64,000 nucleotides of DNA, from contig OZ316895.1 in assembly GCA_973895155.1 (NCBI GenBank), positions 17,918,001 to 17,982,000 on the forward strand, read 5' to 3'. The notes beneath the pieces were generated by a model. The model made no database searches and had not been told where the DNA came from. It saw only the letters and a list, made by a program, of their open reading frames with translations. Origin of the DNA: Marsupella aquatica (taxonomy: Eukaryota; Marchantiophyta). Every line of letters begins with the position of its first letter. The stretch's first letter is position 1. Shown one piece after another: positions 34,101-44,623 of the stretch. The position numbers were made by a program, and so were the translations under genes.

Positions 34101-35512
34101 CTGGCTGTGCTGTTCAAGACAGCTGGTTACAACATTGCTCTTATAAAATTTCTGTTCTTTGCTAGGACAGTGATCTAGTTTCTCGTTTCATGAAAGGTTC
34201 TATTGATAAAGTTTCAATGCCTTGGCCCTACCACCTGTGCCAAGCATAGGAAACAATGTGGGTTTCAAGTTGATAGATCTTTTTAATTACCTTTCCATTG
34301 GCCATTAGCCTTTTGGTTTCCGTAACACAGAGTTCTGCTTTACAAGACCAGAGGATCTAGATTCCGTTGATACAACATTAGATATTGCACCCGTTTTGCT
34401 GAATAGATACATCGCAATTAAATAGATGTATATCTCTGGCTAATCTTGGTCTGCAAGGATATCCTTGTGTGCCTTGCAATACGTACATTAGTCTACCCCA
34501 TCAGGATCTGAACCCCGCATCTATAATGGCAGGCAATGCTGTCACTTGCACGTGCAAAAGCAACTGCAGAACTGGTGCATGTGAAACAACAAACTGTTGA
34601 GCAGGATCTTCGATTACAAGCTGCAGAGCAAGCTGTTTCTCATTTGAAAAAGGTCAGCCTCGAAGTCTGCCTTTTCTTGTGCCATCCGTGGGCATCACTG
34701 AGGCTCAACTTGAACATGCACGTTTGGGACTCTTGCCGCTCATTAAGTTCGAAGAAGGGATTAGCCTTTTCTTATAGTTGGATGCTTTCTAATAATGCCA
34801 GGTACACTTGGAGTGGTGGGGTGAAGCTAGCCGGGTAGAGGTTGCGGGCAGCTTTAATGGTTGGCAGCATAATATTCTCCTCGAACCAGACTTCTCTTCG
34901 GAGATCCCTAAGCCAGATGGGGCAAGGTGGGTTTGCGTCCTTATCTAGTCTCTGTCCATATATACGGCTGACAATGGAACAGTAGCTTCCATCAAGGAGA
35001 TCGAGTTGTTCTTCTTACCAACCTACAACCTACTGTTGTGCTATGCTTCACGAGGTCTAACCAGCACAAGTTTAGGGTTTATGGAGGTTGCTTTGGATTG
35101 TTGGATAACAGTGAATGTTCAGAGTGTCACTTAAGCCATTGGGAGTGAGTACGATACGTGCCGCAGATGATAGTAGAAGAATTTGGCACTTACTTGGAGT
35201 AAGCTACTGGCTGCAGGGGTCCGATGATGTGGGGCACGTATCTCTGCCTTTATCCTGGCGTGTATGAGGTGAGTCAATACTTTGCCAGTCTTCATTTGCA
35301 TTGTTGTCGCGCTCCATTTGGTAGGTTTATTCTCTATCCATGAATTTGGGCAGACGTTTCATCAGTGAAATACAATTCTCGGATGACTTGGTTACAAAAT
35401 GTAATTTTTGCCACAGATAAAATTTATTGTAGATGGCAATTGGCAAGTGGATCACAGAAGAGAGGTGGTGATGCGACACTCAAACCAAAACAATATCCTG
35501 AGAGTGGAGTAG
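31114..35512 (+). CDS. PTST2/FLO6-like chloroplast protein with coiled coil and CBM48 domain, 11 exons
   Basis: The exons I derive are 31114-31301, 31753-31896, 32513-32970, 33160-33409, 33565-33658, 33826-33891, 34035-34088, 34533-34652, 34802-34926, 35217-35268 and 35417-35512. All have GT/AG borders and matching phases. They sum to 1647 bp, 548 residues plus TAG. The N-terminus is a plausible chloroplast transit peptide ending near RLAHVAC. Exons 2-3 encode DLQEIIISCDLPPDEVPTTA and LANRVRRKGYKQVAELLEK, a helical block typical of PTST2/PTST3 and rice FLO6. An acidic linker and coiled coil follow (exons 6-8). Exons 9-11 form a CBM48 starch-binding domain: VHLEWWGEASRVEVAGSFNG, MWGTYLCLYPGVYE, IKFIVDGNWQVDHRREVV and NNILRV. 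The family assists starch granule initiation in plastids by binding glucans and interacting with starch synthase 4. PTST2 versus PTST3 is not resolved. Confidence 0.9.
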
Positions 35513-37654
35513 AGTAGTCTTATTTGCATAGTAATTTATTGGGATTCACGGATAGTCGGGCTAGATGTCTGAGCAGGAGTATTCAACTGTCGAGCATTGA
35601 ATTTTTGAGAAGCTTATAATGGTGATGAGAAGATGTGCCCAGAACTTTGAAGATAGTCTCACTTTGCAGTATTGACTGGGTGGTCTGGCCTGTGGTCTAC
35701 ATGAACCTTTGTTATTTTGCGTTGGTTGGTCATAACTCTGCATTTTCGTCATGGATGGGTGACCACAAATTATATCACGCCTGGGTGTCTGAGGGCGAGA
35801 ATGTTGCTATCGCTTGCGTGTGACCACAAGGTTCTGGCTCAGTTACTGATTGGACTACGAAACGTAGGGTGATTATTCTGACATCAAAATAATCACCAAA
35901 TTCAAAAGTGCTGCGTATTGTTTTTCCGTAAAAGAGGGTTACCTATGTCCTTTATATTAATGAGACTGGATTAAGCTTACATAATGTGAATTTCTTTTGC
36001 CTGAAACCCATCCCCAGAAATTGGGAGTACCACACTTTTCAAAAGGAAAACAGAACAAGAATGTTTTTGCTAGCCACAAGAAAGTATTGTTTGCTCCCTT
36101 GCTAACAAAAATAATTATGGTCTATAAATTTAATTTATCAATTCTGCTGACTATCTAGCCAACCATAAATGGCTCCCTTGCTAACAATAATAACCATAAT
36201 CATACTCTCAATAAACTCAAATTTGTTATAATATAAGTATTATCAGATTATTCAAATTAACCTAACCTTGGTTAAGATCAGGCTACACATGTACCATAAT
36301 ACAAACTAATGGATGAAGAAGTTGTTGAAATTGCATTAGTGTGGTCTACATTTCATCCAAGGTATTGATAATGGTGTCTTTGAACTCCAACAAAATTGTA
36401 TATTGGAGTTTGTCATCTTTTGCAATCTATCTTGCTAACCATAAATGACCTGGTTTCATGAGACAAAAAACCTATTTCGGGTAAACATTTACTTTTCTTT
36501 TTTGCACTTTGTTAAATATCTACACACAATAAATGATCCCGCTCTTTTGTAGCATAGTATGCTTACAAAATAGAATTGGCAAGAATTAATCCCAATCATT
36601 AGATTTAAAGGATTTGTTTTTGTGACCCTGGATTGTGAAGAATAGATACTCTGGATACTATCCCCTTTCATATCCCCTTTCATTTCTTTTCTTATCCACT
36701 TTAATATCCCCTTTCATTTCTTTTCTGTAGGATACCTTTTTCACATTGTGTCTTTTGTGTGCCTTTTGTTCCCTTTAATTCCCTTTTCATACTTTGCTTT
36801 CTAATTTGTCTTTTGTGTGTCTCTTTTCCCTTTTGTTCAAAACTAATTAATTAGTCATTATTTGTGGTATTATTCATTGACCACTCCACGTCAAGACTGG
36901 AGTGCAAATTTTCTAGTATACATTTTCATCAATGTTTTGTTTTTTTGTGGGGTGACATCTTTTATAAAAACAATTGAACTTTTTATTCATTTTTTCATGA
37001 TTAAAGTTTAAAGATAGAAATTAAATCCCATCCTAAACCATATTTTTGCATATTTTTGTGCAAGTAGACCCTCTAAAGTTTTGCTAAAATAGATATTTGT
37101 GTTTCCTTGGTTGGGTCATACCATCTTTGAGGCAATGACATCTTTTATGCAACCACTTATTTTTCACAACATCTTTTATGAAATGACATCTTATGTGCAA
37201 CGCATGGGTGCTGAACATAACCACAATGACTGTATGGCCGGGATGATTGATACATAACATGTCTCAACAACTACCTCATGAATCTTTCATTTTCTTGTCT
37301 CGCCTTAACATATTTTCTCATTTTGACATATTTTTCTCTCCCCAACATCTTTTCATCACCTTGACATTTTGTTCTCATCTCAACATCTTTTCTCTCCTCC
37401 ACATTGTTTTCTCTCCATGACATCTTTTCCTCATGTCATGATCATTTTCTCACATTGACATTTTTTCTCACCTCAATGTCTTTCCTCGACTTGACATCTT
37501 TTTCTCACCTTGACATTTCTGTGCAATGCATGAGCATGGTACTATCTCACTATGGTACGACAATGAGATAAAGTTCAATCTTGAGGTTCTAATTGTGCAA
37601 TTTATTATCGTAAATGAGCATTTTGAGCAATGGACATTTTCTAAGCGAGAGCTC
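35513..37654. other. AT-rich intergenic DNA downstream of the host gene
   Basis: No coding signal. At 36650-36840 the plus strand is a pyrimidine-rich run of CCCCTTTCAT / CCTTTTNTTCC phrases. At about 37290-37515 a degenerate tandem repeat of TTTTCTCACCTTGACATC (about 17-19 bp) is present. The 3' untranslated region of the host gene should lie in the first few hundred bases, but I could not place a polyadenylation site. Confidence 0.45.
37290..37515 (+). repeat. degenerate tandem repeat, ~18-bp unit TTTTCTCACCTTGACAT
   Basis: About a dozen imperfect units vary mainly in the length of the T run and in CTC/CAC. The array lies just left of the copia LTR. No coding. Confidence 0.6.
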
Positions 37655-37951
37655 TGTAGGAAAACCGTCAGCTCCAGACTAGACAGCAATGCGGAACATG
37701 AGAGCACTCAATCTCACACTACACCAACAAGACACCACGATCATGGAAAAACTCCTGAAGGATCCATAGCTCATGAGATTGAACGTGTGAAGAATGAGGG
37801 AGAGAATGCTCTCCCTCCAACCTATACCCCCCAAGGGGAACTAAGATGTGTGGGCCTAAATAAGTGGATCTTATCCTAAACTAACCAAGGGTCAATTAAC
37901 CCTAGTAAGGCCAAACTAACTATAGTCGGGAACTCGAGTCAATTCCTAACA
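37655..37951 (-). repeat. copia 3' LTR (297 bp)
   Basis: On the minus strand it starts TGTTAGGAATTGACTCGAG and ends TTTTCCTACA. It is preceded by the polypurine tract AAGGTGGAGAT, which primes plus-strand synthesis in copia elements. It is homologous to the solo LTR at 28916-29211. Confidence 0.88.
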
Positions 37952-38005
37952 ATCTCCACCTTGACTCTAGTTCACACAATGAGTTAGGTGATATACAATA
38001 TGTAA

Positions 38006-38528
38006 CTAATTAACATATCTACTAGTCTCCGGTTTGGCCCTAACATTAATTATATCCACACAATGACTAAAGTTACTGGTAGGTGAAACTTTGGTAAGCA
38101 TGTCTGCTACATTCTCCTCTGAAGCCACCTTCTCCAAAAACATCTGCTTCGTCTCAATCACCTCACGGATGAAGTGATAATGAATATCAATGTGCTTTGT
38201 CCTAGCGTGGAACACAGGGTTCTTAGCCAAATGCAAAGAACTTTGACTATCACACAACAACACCGATCTTTCAGGTGAAACACCTAAATCACTCACCAAT
38301 CTCCGTAGCCAGATCAGCTCCTTGGTTGCCTCTCAGTCAGCCATGTACTCAGCCTCAGTAGTAGACAACGCAACACAGGATTGAGTTGCTGACTTCCAGT
38401 TGATACAACCTCCACCCAGCATAAACACATAGCCTGTAGTAGACTCCCTGTTATCCAAGTTACCAGCATAATCTGAATCTACAAAACCTTCCAACTCTAA
38501 TGTAGAGTCTGCTTTACCGTCAAATAGA
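38006..38528 (-). pseudogene. copia RNase H domain
   Basis: The minus strand reads FDGKADSTLELEGFVDSDYA, NLDNRESTTGYVFMLGGGCI and SCVALSTTEAEYMAD, then a TGA stop at 38333. It continues as WLRRLVSDLGVSPERSVLLC, KHIDIHYHFIREVIE and ENVADMLTKV. D-S-D-Y-A, T-E-A-E-Y and H-I-D are the standard RNase H blocks of copia. It is the end of pol, cut from the RT at 51.3 kb by the transposon. Confidence 0.9.
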
Positions 38529-38533
38529 ATCAT
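38529..38533 (+). repeat. probable target-site duplication ATCAT (left)
   Basis: Pairs with ATAAT at 51241-51245, one mismatch. Removing the element and one duplicate restores the copia reading frame. A 2-bp AT duplication would also leave the frame open, so 5 bp is preferred but not proven. Confidence 0.6.
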
Positions 38534-38554
38534 CAGCCTATTCATTAAAAGTGT
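38534..38554 (+). repeat. left terminal inverted repeat (21 bp)
   Basis: Reads CAGCCTATTCATTAAAAGTG plus one T, exactly reverse-complementary to 51220-51240. Its inner bases AAAAGTGT merge into the first subterminal repeat phrase, suggesting that one protein may recognise both. Confidence 0.92.
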
Positions 38555-38568
38555 ATTATTATTTGATT

Positions 38569-38892
38569 TATGTACATTTGGGCAATGAAAAGTGTACTTT
38601 TGGGCTTGAAAAAGTGTACATTTGGCCAATGAAAAGTGTACATTTGGGGATAGAAAAGTGTACAATTGGCCTAAAGAGTGTACATTTGGGCAATGAAAAG
38701 TGTATATTTGAACATCAAAATAGGTACATTTGGCTTTAAAAGTGTACATTTGAGTACATTTGGCCTAGAAAGTGTACATTTGAGTGAAAAAAACATACAT
38801 TTGGCTTAAAAAGTGTACATTTAAGTGCATTTGGTCTAGAAAGTGTAGCTTTGAGTGCAACAAAGTGTACATTTGGCCTAAAAAGTGTACCA
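38569..38892 (+). repeat. left subterminal repeat array, ~16 units of AAAAGTGTACATTTGG
   Basis: Units of 18-24 bp share the core GTGTACATTTGG followed by a variable GCAATGAA, CCTAGAA or similar spacer. Arrays of this kind near transposon ends are usually binding sites for the transposase. Apparent open frames across it are artefacts. Confidence 0.85.
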
Positions 38893-39137
38893 ACTCTTAT
38901 TATAATCATTTAAAAGAAAGGAATGAATAGAAAAATCTTTTTAATTATGCAAAAAAAGCAAACATTCATATTCATAACAATCAAAAGTTTAGAAAATGAG
39001 GAGATAGTATAACTAACACTCAATGGCATGGTCTCACATTAAAACTATTAAAATAGTAAATAACTAGTAGGTACTTGTTACTATCTAAGTAACTATCTAT
39101 TTAATAATTATTATAGCTTCACAAGTAACAACTAAGT

Positions 39138-42100
39138 CTACTTGTCCATCCTTTGGAGATAACTTTGGATAGTTTGTAGAACATTTCGAGGAATCTTCAA
39201 ACCTCTGCCCGCCATGTTTTCTTCTTTCATGCCAGATTTAAAACCATACATTGCAGAATTTGCATACTGCCAATGTTGAGCGTTCTCACCAAACCCTGGA
39301 TCTCGCTCCCATGTCTTAGTGGACATGAAGCAGTTTAGATACCGTGCACTCTCAGTCACATCAAGTTTAGAGTGTTTAGGCCTCCACCATTCGACTGGAA
39401 ACATTGGAGCATATTGTTGAGGCAGAGGAGGGTTTGTTGGAGATGTAGTTGGGACTTCATGCTTAGGGTCAACCGAACCCAAAGCTCTCACCAACCAGAA
39501 ATGACCTCCACCATTTTTATTCTCCCAGTCATCCTCTGGTCGAAGAAATACAAAGTTCCCTTGACAAATATCCTGTAGGGGAATCCACCGTCCTTGTTCT
39601 CTCTCAGCTCGAGATCCAACAAATGGTGCCGCTTGATCTTCCATCTCTTCCAAGACCTCATTTTGAAGAGCCGTCATCTCCGCATTCTCCTCATCTTCAC
39701 TTGGAGGACCACTTTGATCCGGTTGGTTGACCTTGTAACCAGTGCCATGGTTAGTCTTAGGCCAAAATCCATTTTTCAAGGGAAATTGAGTACTTCCCTC
39801 CCCTTCTAGTGCAAGCCCATTTGTCAACAACTCCACAATTCTCTCCCAATATTTCACAAGAGGAAATCTTTCCTTATATGCTATAGATGTCTCATCAGTG
39901 CAACTCCTTCTCAAAAAATCAAGGTACTTGGTAAGAAATGGGATAATCTCTTCAGATTTTTTGTGTATCTCTCCAATGGATTTAGCTAAGGGCTCTCCAC
40001 TAGGTAAAAGAAGGGAATTTGTTGTCAGATCTGTTGCCCAAATGCACCTTCCACCAACTGGAGCCCAAGCTTGCTTTACATGGGACTTATACTGAAATAT
40101 TGGTACATTATCTCTCATAGAGAAAAGAAATGATACAGGTTTTGAGTGACCTTGAATATCTTTAACGTTGAAAGTTTGAAGATATTCTTTGTAAGATGCA
40201 ACTTCTTGTATCAATCTGGGAACTGGATGAATGCTCTCACATTCCCAAACCTCTGCCATAAGAGCAAGGAGAGTTGCAACTTCCTTGTGCTGAACTTGAT
40301 ATGATACCTTCGAAAAGAGTGCATCAACATCTTCGTGCGTATGACCAACCATAAGAAAAGACATTTGAACAGTTTCAAATACTCCTCTACTCACAAGCTC
40401 ACTACAAAATGCCATGATAGTCTGGTTTTTGTTATCCTTTGCTGAGTTATCCATTTGCAATGTTAGGTGCCTTGGCAAGGGCTTGAAAGATGGACTGCCT
40501 TGTTCCCCATGCATGTCCCCTCCTTGATCCTCACCAAGTTGGGTGGAGACCGTCTCCGTCTGACTCTCGGCTGCATCTTCAGAACCAATATACCTATTCA
40601 TTGGAATACTCTTTGGTTCCAAATATCCCTTAAAAAATGCATCAAAGTCAAGAAGGGCTTGAAAGAAAGGTCTATGAGGTTCCAAATAAAGGCCATCCAA
40701 CATGTCACCTGTCTTGTCTCCATTGTACTCTTCAAGGTCTCGAAGACACTTAGCCAAGGATGTCACCGTGAAATTGGCATCTCCTGGCCAAAGGCCAGTG
40801 ACACTAAAGTGTGCATAGACTCCTGGATCCCTTCTGTGGGTCAACATCCCTGTCAGAGCAATAGGTAGCGGCATCCCATGACCCGAAAGCGATTTAGGAG
40901 TACTGACCATTTTTGGAATCCACGTCTTTGCTTGATCCATCTTGTCGTGAATGATGCAAAGATATTCCCCTGGATGTTGCTTAGCCATCACTCGATGAGC
41001 ATAGTAAACATATCTACGTGACATTTGCTCACGAAGATGTTGCGCTCGTTTTTCTTCAATTTCAGCACGTTCTTTTTTCCTTCTTTCTCGCATCAAACTA
41101 TCTTTGTATTCACAACAAAGAGTACACTTGGCAAATGCACCATCTTTATGGAAACTGAAGTTTGCGAATGATTTGCTCCAAATCTTGTACAGAGTATTCT
41201 CTGTAACTGGAGGAAGCCCCTCTTCCTTCATCTTTGTTCTCACATCTTCCAAAATCTCCAGCTTCTTGTAACATGCTGGAAGACGATATTCAGTGGAGTC
41301 TGTCCCATGAGCCCCAGCATAAGGTATATGAGGCATGGGCTCTGCATTTCGAGTCAAAAAATCCTCCAACAGAGCTCGTGCATGCAAGGTATTTGACCTT
41401 GTTTTCATGGAGCCCGTGTTTCCATGGAACCCAATTTTGCAGCCCTCCACATATCTCCTTTTGTAGTCATAATATTTTGTGTGGCTAAAGCCATGGATGA
41501 TTGCAAATGCATGTCTACATACGACCATACCCTTGAGAACATGGTGCCCCTTATCACGAACATCATCTTCTCTGTAGTGGAAGAGGTTGAAAATGTGTGA
41601 TGTTTTTGACTCACTAGACATCCCGTGAAATTCTATCCGAATATCTTCTATGTCTTCTCTTGGCATAGTCAGACAACATTTCTGCTTGCAACAATTCTCT
41701 CTTTTAATTTCATCAATCGAAGCTTCCGTTGTTTTTGAAACTGCCTTGGTTTCCAATAGCCTTCTCTTCTTTTCAATCGGATCTACATGAGTCCTCTTGT
41801 TGAAATTGTATGGCCTTGTGCGCAGCATTCCCCTATCATTTACATTTGGATAGAGATCATCCCTATCCACCGACTCCATCCTCTCTGAACCTTCAACCAA
41901 AATGTCCGACAAAAATTTCCCATTTGCAAGTAGTTTTGTTGAATCAATTCGCCACCGAACCAAAGTAATTACTCCCCTATGGAAGTTGGGAAAGTATTGT
42001 GATTCCACCACATCTTTCACAGCAATCCCTACATGGTCCTCACCAAGCATTTCATCGTCAACCGCCGCCGTTTCTTGAGGCACAGTGATGGTCCCCGTGG

Positions 42101-42881
42101 CAACCCTATTGGTTCGATCTGAACCGATGTATAGTTCGACCAACTCTGACATCCAATTTGACCATTGGAAATAGTCACAATTAGTTTTAGAAATTTCAAC
42201 TGAGGGAGACTCCACAACAAAACTCCGCTCTATGTTGATATCATCACCCGCATCCTTCTTTGAGAAACTCTTTCTACTTCGGACATCTGCCACGTCCCAG
42301 AGAACCCATGAGTCTTTTGCCTCGTCAATTGTTTCAGCCCCACTGTGTTTGTAAGGTAAAACCCTACTCCCATGAATGACATCAGTGACCCTCACACTGA
42401 TCCGTGATTCACCAAGTAAAATGTTGTGACATCTTTCCATTGGATTTGTATTGAAAACAACTCCAAGGGCTACACAACACCCAAAGATGAACATTTCAAC
42501 CTCATCCCCTTGCCTCGGAGTGGTCGATGAGTCCTCCTCTACAATTGGATTTTTCTCCAAATTACTCTCGGGTCTATTTGAACAACTACCTACACTAATG
42601 CGTTTTTGAGAATTTGTTGTCGTGGATAGATATGCGCAAGACAAATCCCAAATAACGCAAGAATCAATGGCATCAAAAAGGTTTTCTGCCCGAGGCATCG
42701 GAAATGGTAGTTTTGTGGTTCGGTCAAAAACTTTCTCAATGAGAACTCCCATTCGATTCTCTCTCAACAATATCTTTTGAACACTATCTTGCGGGTTGAC
42801 TTTTTGAACTGTCCCGCTCGCAACATCGTAACCATCATTTGTCAATATCACATTGTCTCCTCTCAAAAATATTCCGGTCAT
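39138..42881 (-). CDS. DUF7869-type putative DDE transposase, 1247 residues
   Basis: One uninterrupted frame begins at ATG 42881 with MTGIFLRGDNVILTNDGYDV. Residues 1-320 hold three diverged modules of the pattern G..VA.G.V....P......LGE..V.V.V..V......LP and V.WD (about 1-80, 125-200, 245-312), reminiscent of DUF8039 modules seen with plant transposases. A cysteine cluster CCKQKCC lies at 397-403. VCRHAFAIIHGFSHTKYYDY lies at 454-473 and CTLCC at 586-590. The putative RNase H-fold core has HDKMDQAK (D646/D649), LQMDNSAKDNKN (D811) and SFLMVGHTHEDVDALFSKVS (E850/D851). The last block is the signature I associate with DUF7869 proteins. The catalytic assignment is inference. The gene is divergent from the ParB-methyltransferase gene across a 1.7-kb repeat-rich region. 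A 5' untranslated intron acceptor may lie near 42900. Confidence 0.82.
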   Translation of the reverse strand: MTGIFLRGDNVILTNDGYDVASGTVQKVNPQDSVQKILLRENRMGVLIEKVFDRTTKLPFPMPRAENLFDAIDSCVIWDLSCAYLSTTTNSQKRISVGSCSNRPESNLEKNPIVEEDSSTTPRQGDEVEMFIFGCCVALGVVFNTNPMERCHNILLGESRISVRVTDVIHGSRVLPYKHSGAETIDEAKDSWVLWDVADVRSRKSFSKKDAGDDINIERSFVVESPSVEISKTNCDYFQWSNWMSELVELYIGSDRTNRVATGTITVPQETAAVDDEMLGEDHVGIAVKDVVESQYFPNFHRGVITLVRWRIDSTKLLANGKFLSDILVEGSERMESVDRDDLYPNVNDRGMLRTRPYNFNKRTHVDPIEKKRRLLETKAVSKTTEASIDEIKRENCCKQKCCLTMPREDIEDIRIEFHGMSSESKTSHIFNLFHYREDDVRDKGHHVLKGMVVCRHAFAIIHGFSHTKYYDYKRRYVEGCKIGFHGNTGSMKTRSNTLHARALLEDFLTRNAEPMPHIPYAGAHGTDSTEYRLPACYKKLEILEDVRTKMKEEGLPPVTENTLYKIWSKSFANFSFHKDGAFAKCTLCCEYKDSLMRERRKKERAEIEEKRAQHLREQMSRRYVYYAHRVMAKQHPGEYLCIIHDKMDQAKTWIPKMVSTPKSLSGHGMPLPIALTGMLTHRRDPGVYAHFSVTGLWPGDANFTVTSLAKCLRDLEEYNGDKTGDMLDGLYLEPHRPFFQALLDFDAFFKGYLEPKSIPMNRYIGSEDAAESQTETVSTQLGEDQGGDMHGEQGSPSFKPLPRHLTLQMDNSAKDNKNQTIMAFCSELVSRGVFETVQMSFLMVGHTHEDVDALFSKVSYQVQHKEVATLLALMAEVWECESIHPVPRLIQEVASYKEYLQTFNVKDIQGHSKPVSFLFSMRDNVPIFQYKSHVKQAWAPVGGRCIWATDLTTNSLLLPSGEPLAKSIGEIHKKSEEIIPFLTKYLDFLRRSCTDETSIAYKERFPLVKYWERIVELLTNGLALEGEGSTQFPLKNGFWPKTNHGTGYKVNQPDQSGPPSEDEENAEMTALQNEVLEEMEDQAAPFVGSRAEREQGRWIPLQDICQGNFVFLRPEDDWENKNGGGHFWLVRALGSVDPKHEVPTTSPTNPPLPQQYAPMFPVEWWRPKHSKLDVTESARYLNCFMSTKTWERDPGFGENAQHWQYANSAMYGFKSGMKEENMAGRGLKIPRNVLQTIQSYLQRMDK

Positions 42882-44623
42882 TCCTATAACGTATTCACCT
42901 GCACAATTTTAAATGTAAAGTATTAGTTAAGAATGGTCCCAACTAGGAAGCACATAGGTGTCAACCCTCTCCAAGGACAGTGCGCATATCGGGATATCCC
43001 CATCAAGCAAAATAATAGGTCCCCAAAAAGTCCCTATCTAGCCCTAAGATCCCTGATCCCAATTTAGACGTCAGATAGGGATGATCCCTGTCCAAACGAC
43101 GGATAGGGTGTCTGTCAGTGTCCAAACGGCGAACAAGGATCATCCCTGCCTAAACGGCGGATAGTGTCTGTCACTGTCCAAAAGGCGGACACGCCTGATC
43201 CCTGTCCAAATGGTGGATCGGGTCTATTCCCTGTCCAAACAACTGACAGGGATGATTCAAGGAAACTTTTCATATTGGGGTCCAATCAAGCAAATACCTC
43301 AAACGGCGGACAGGGATCATCCGGAGAACGACCGCGGACACGGATCCCTATTGAAAGGGTAGACAGGGATCATCCCTATCAAAACGGCGGACAGGGACCA
43401 TCCCTATCCAAATGGCGGACAGGGATCATCCCCATCCAAACAGCGAATATGGATCATTATCCAACCAGAGGATCCAAACGGCGAATACGGATCATTATCC
43501 AACCAGAGGATCCAAACTGTAGAGGATCCAATAAAGTGCTATAGTTCATATGGTCCTCTACAGTACTCTACGGTGGACAGGGATCATCCCTATCCAAATA
43601 TTGGACAGGGATCATCCCTATCCAAACAGCAGATAGAGATGATCCCTATCCAAATAGCAAACAGGGATGACCCCTGTACGGACAATTGACTCTACACACG
43701 AATTTAATGTTTGAGAAAAGAACGGTTGGATTGAGATTATCCCAATCGTGAGTTGGGCTGGGATTTTTTCACTTCAACCTTAACTTAGATATAGTAATTC
43801 CTAAATTTGCGGATATCAATGGAATATGCTACAATTCTATAATTAGGTTTAAAGTTACCTGTAATGGAAATGATTCTTGAACCCAAAACTCAATTTAGTT
43901 TATGTTGTCAAACCAAGGATTAAAATACTGTGTTGAAGGGGTAGTTATCAGTAACCTGGTAAACTAAATGCTTCAGGGGTGTGGAAGAAATTAAAACTAG
44001 ATGTTCTGTCTGGAAAACAAGAGTGTCTCAATGGGGCTCCGTAATGAACGGACCTGGTTGAGGAACAGAACAAAAATCTAGAAATGAAAATACCAAATGA
44101 GGACCAGCCGGACAACCCCAAGTATCTTATACCAGTTGTTGAAGATCGCCCTTATGGATAAGGCGATGCGTGATCAGCCTTAAGCAACGGCGAGTGGATT
44201 AGGTCGGGCGACGCACTTTAGGGCAGCCGTGCATTTAGGGTTTTCCACTCGCCTCGGCCTCCCACGTGTTTAGTGTGCCTTGCCTCGCCTCGGGGGGGGG
44301 TAAAGGAGGCAGGAGGTCCCACTTGGGCCTCATTCTTCATTCCCTCCTCGCTCCTCGCTCGCTCTCCTCCTTGCTCGCTCTCCTCCTCGCTCGCTCTCCT
44401 CTCTCCTCTCTCCTCCGTCCGCTCCTCCTCTTCTCCACTCCTGCTCTTGCGCTCCTTTGCTCGCTCCTCCGCCTCATTATCTTCCAATCTCCTTCACTCC
44501 GACGCCTTTGCACTCCTTCGCTTTGCCTCCGCACTAAAGTTTATCCCCATAGCCGCCACGTTAATTGCCCTAGATCTAACGCTCTGCAATCCTCCACGTG
44601 TCCATAAGGCCACGTGTCACACG
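42882..44623. promoter_or_regulatory. divergent intergenic region with palindromic repeats and pyrimidine-rich leader
   Basis: It separates the transposase start (42881, minus) from the plus-strand ATG at 44624 and must hold both promoters. 42985-43690 is the palindrome array. 43700-44215 is AT-rich and unremarkable. 44340-44475 is a CT-rich run of CTCGCTCGCTCTCCTCC units, probably the core promoter or 5' leader of the plus-strand gene. A G9-type run lies near 44293. No TATA box is evident. Confidence 0.5.
42985..43690 (+). repeat. array of imperfect palindromes, core GGATCATCC / GGATGATCC
   Basis: About twenty sites take the form GGACAGGGAT, one base, ATCCCTRTCC, many separated by CAAACGGC-type spacers, giving a spacing near 32 bp in the best-ordered parts (43310-43470 and 43570-43680). 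Some sites are half-sites or mutated. Most intact sites contain GATC. They recur in three introns or gaps and one exon of the adjacent gene. Confidence 0.85.

Noticed and set aside
38333-38749. Open frame with repeated YTF/NVH phrases joined to RNase H
   Set aside because: The N-terminal part is translation of the transposon's subterminal repeat array; only the copia RNase H part (below 38529) is genuine.
43300-43680. Regularly spaced palindromic repeats with ~11-bp spacers resembling a CRISPR array
   Set aside because: The spacers are themselves repetitive (CAAACGGC), the repeats vary, the context is a eukaryotic transposon, and the same palindromes occur singly in introns and an exon.
44218-44607. 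Overlapping open frames rich in R/E (minus) or S/L (plus)
   Set aside because: Produced by the CT-rich promoter or leader (CTCGCTCGCTCTCC); only the downstream part from ATG 44624 has a splice-compatible continuation.
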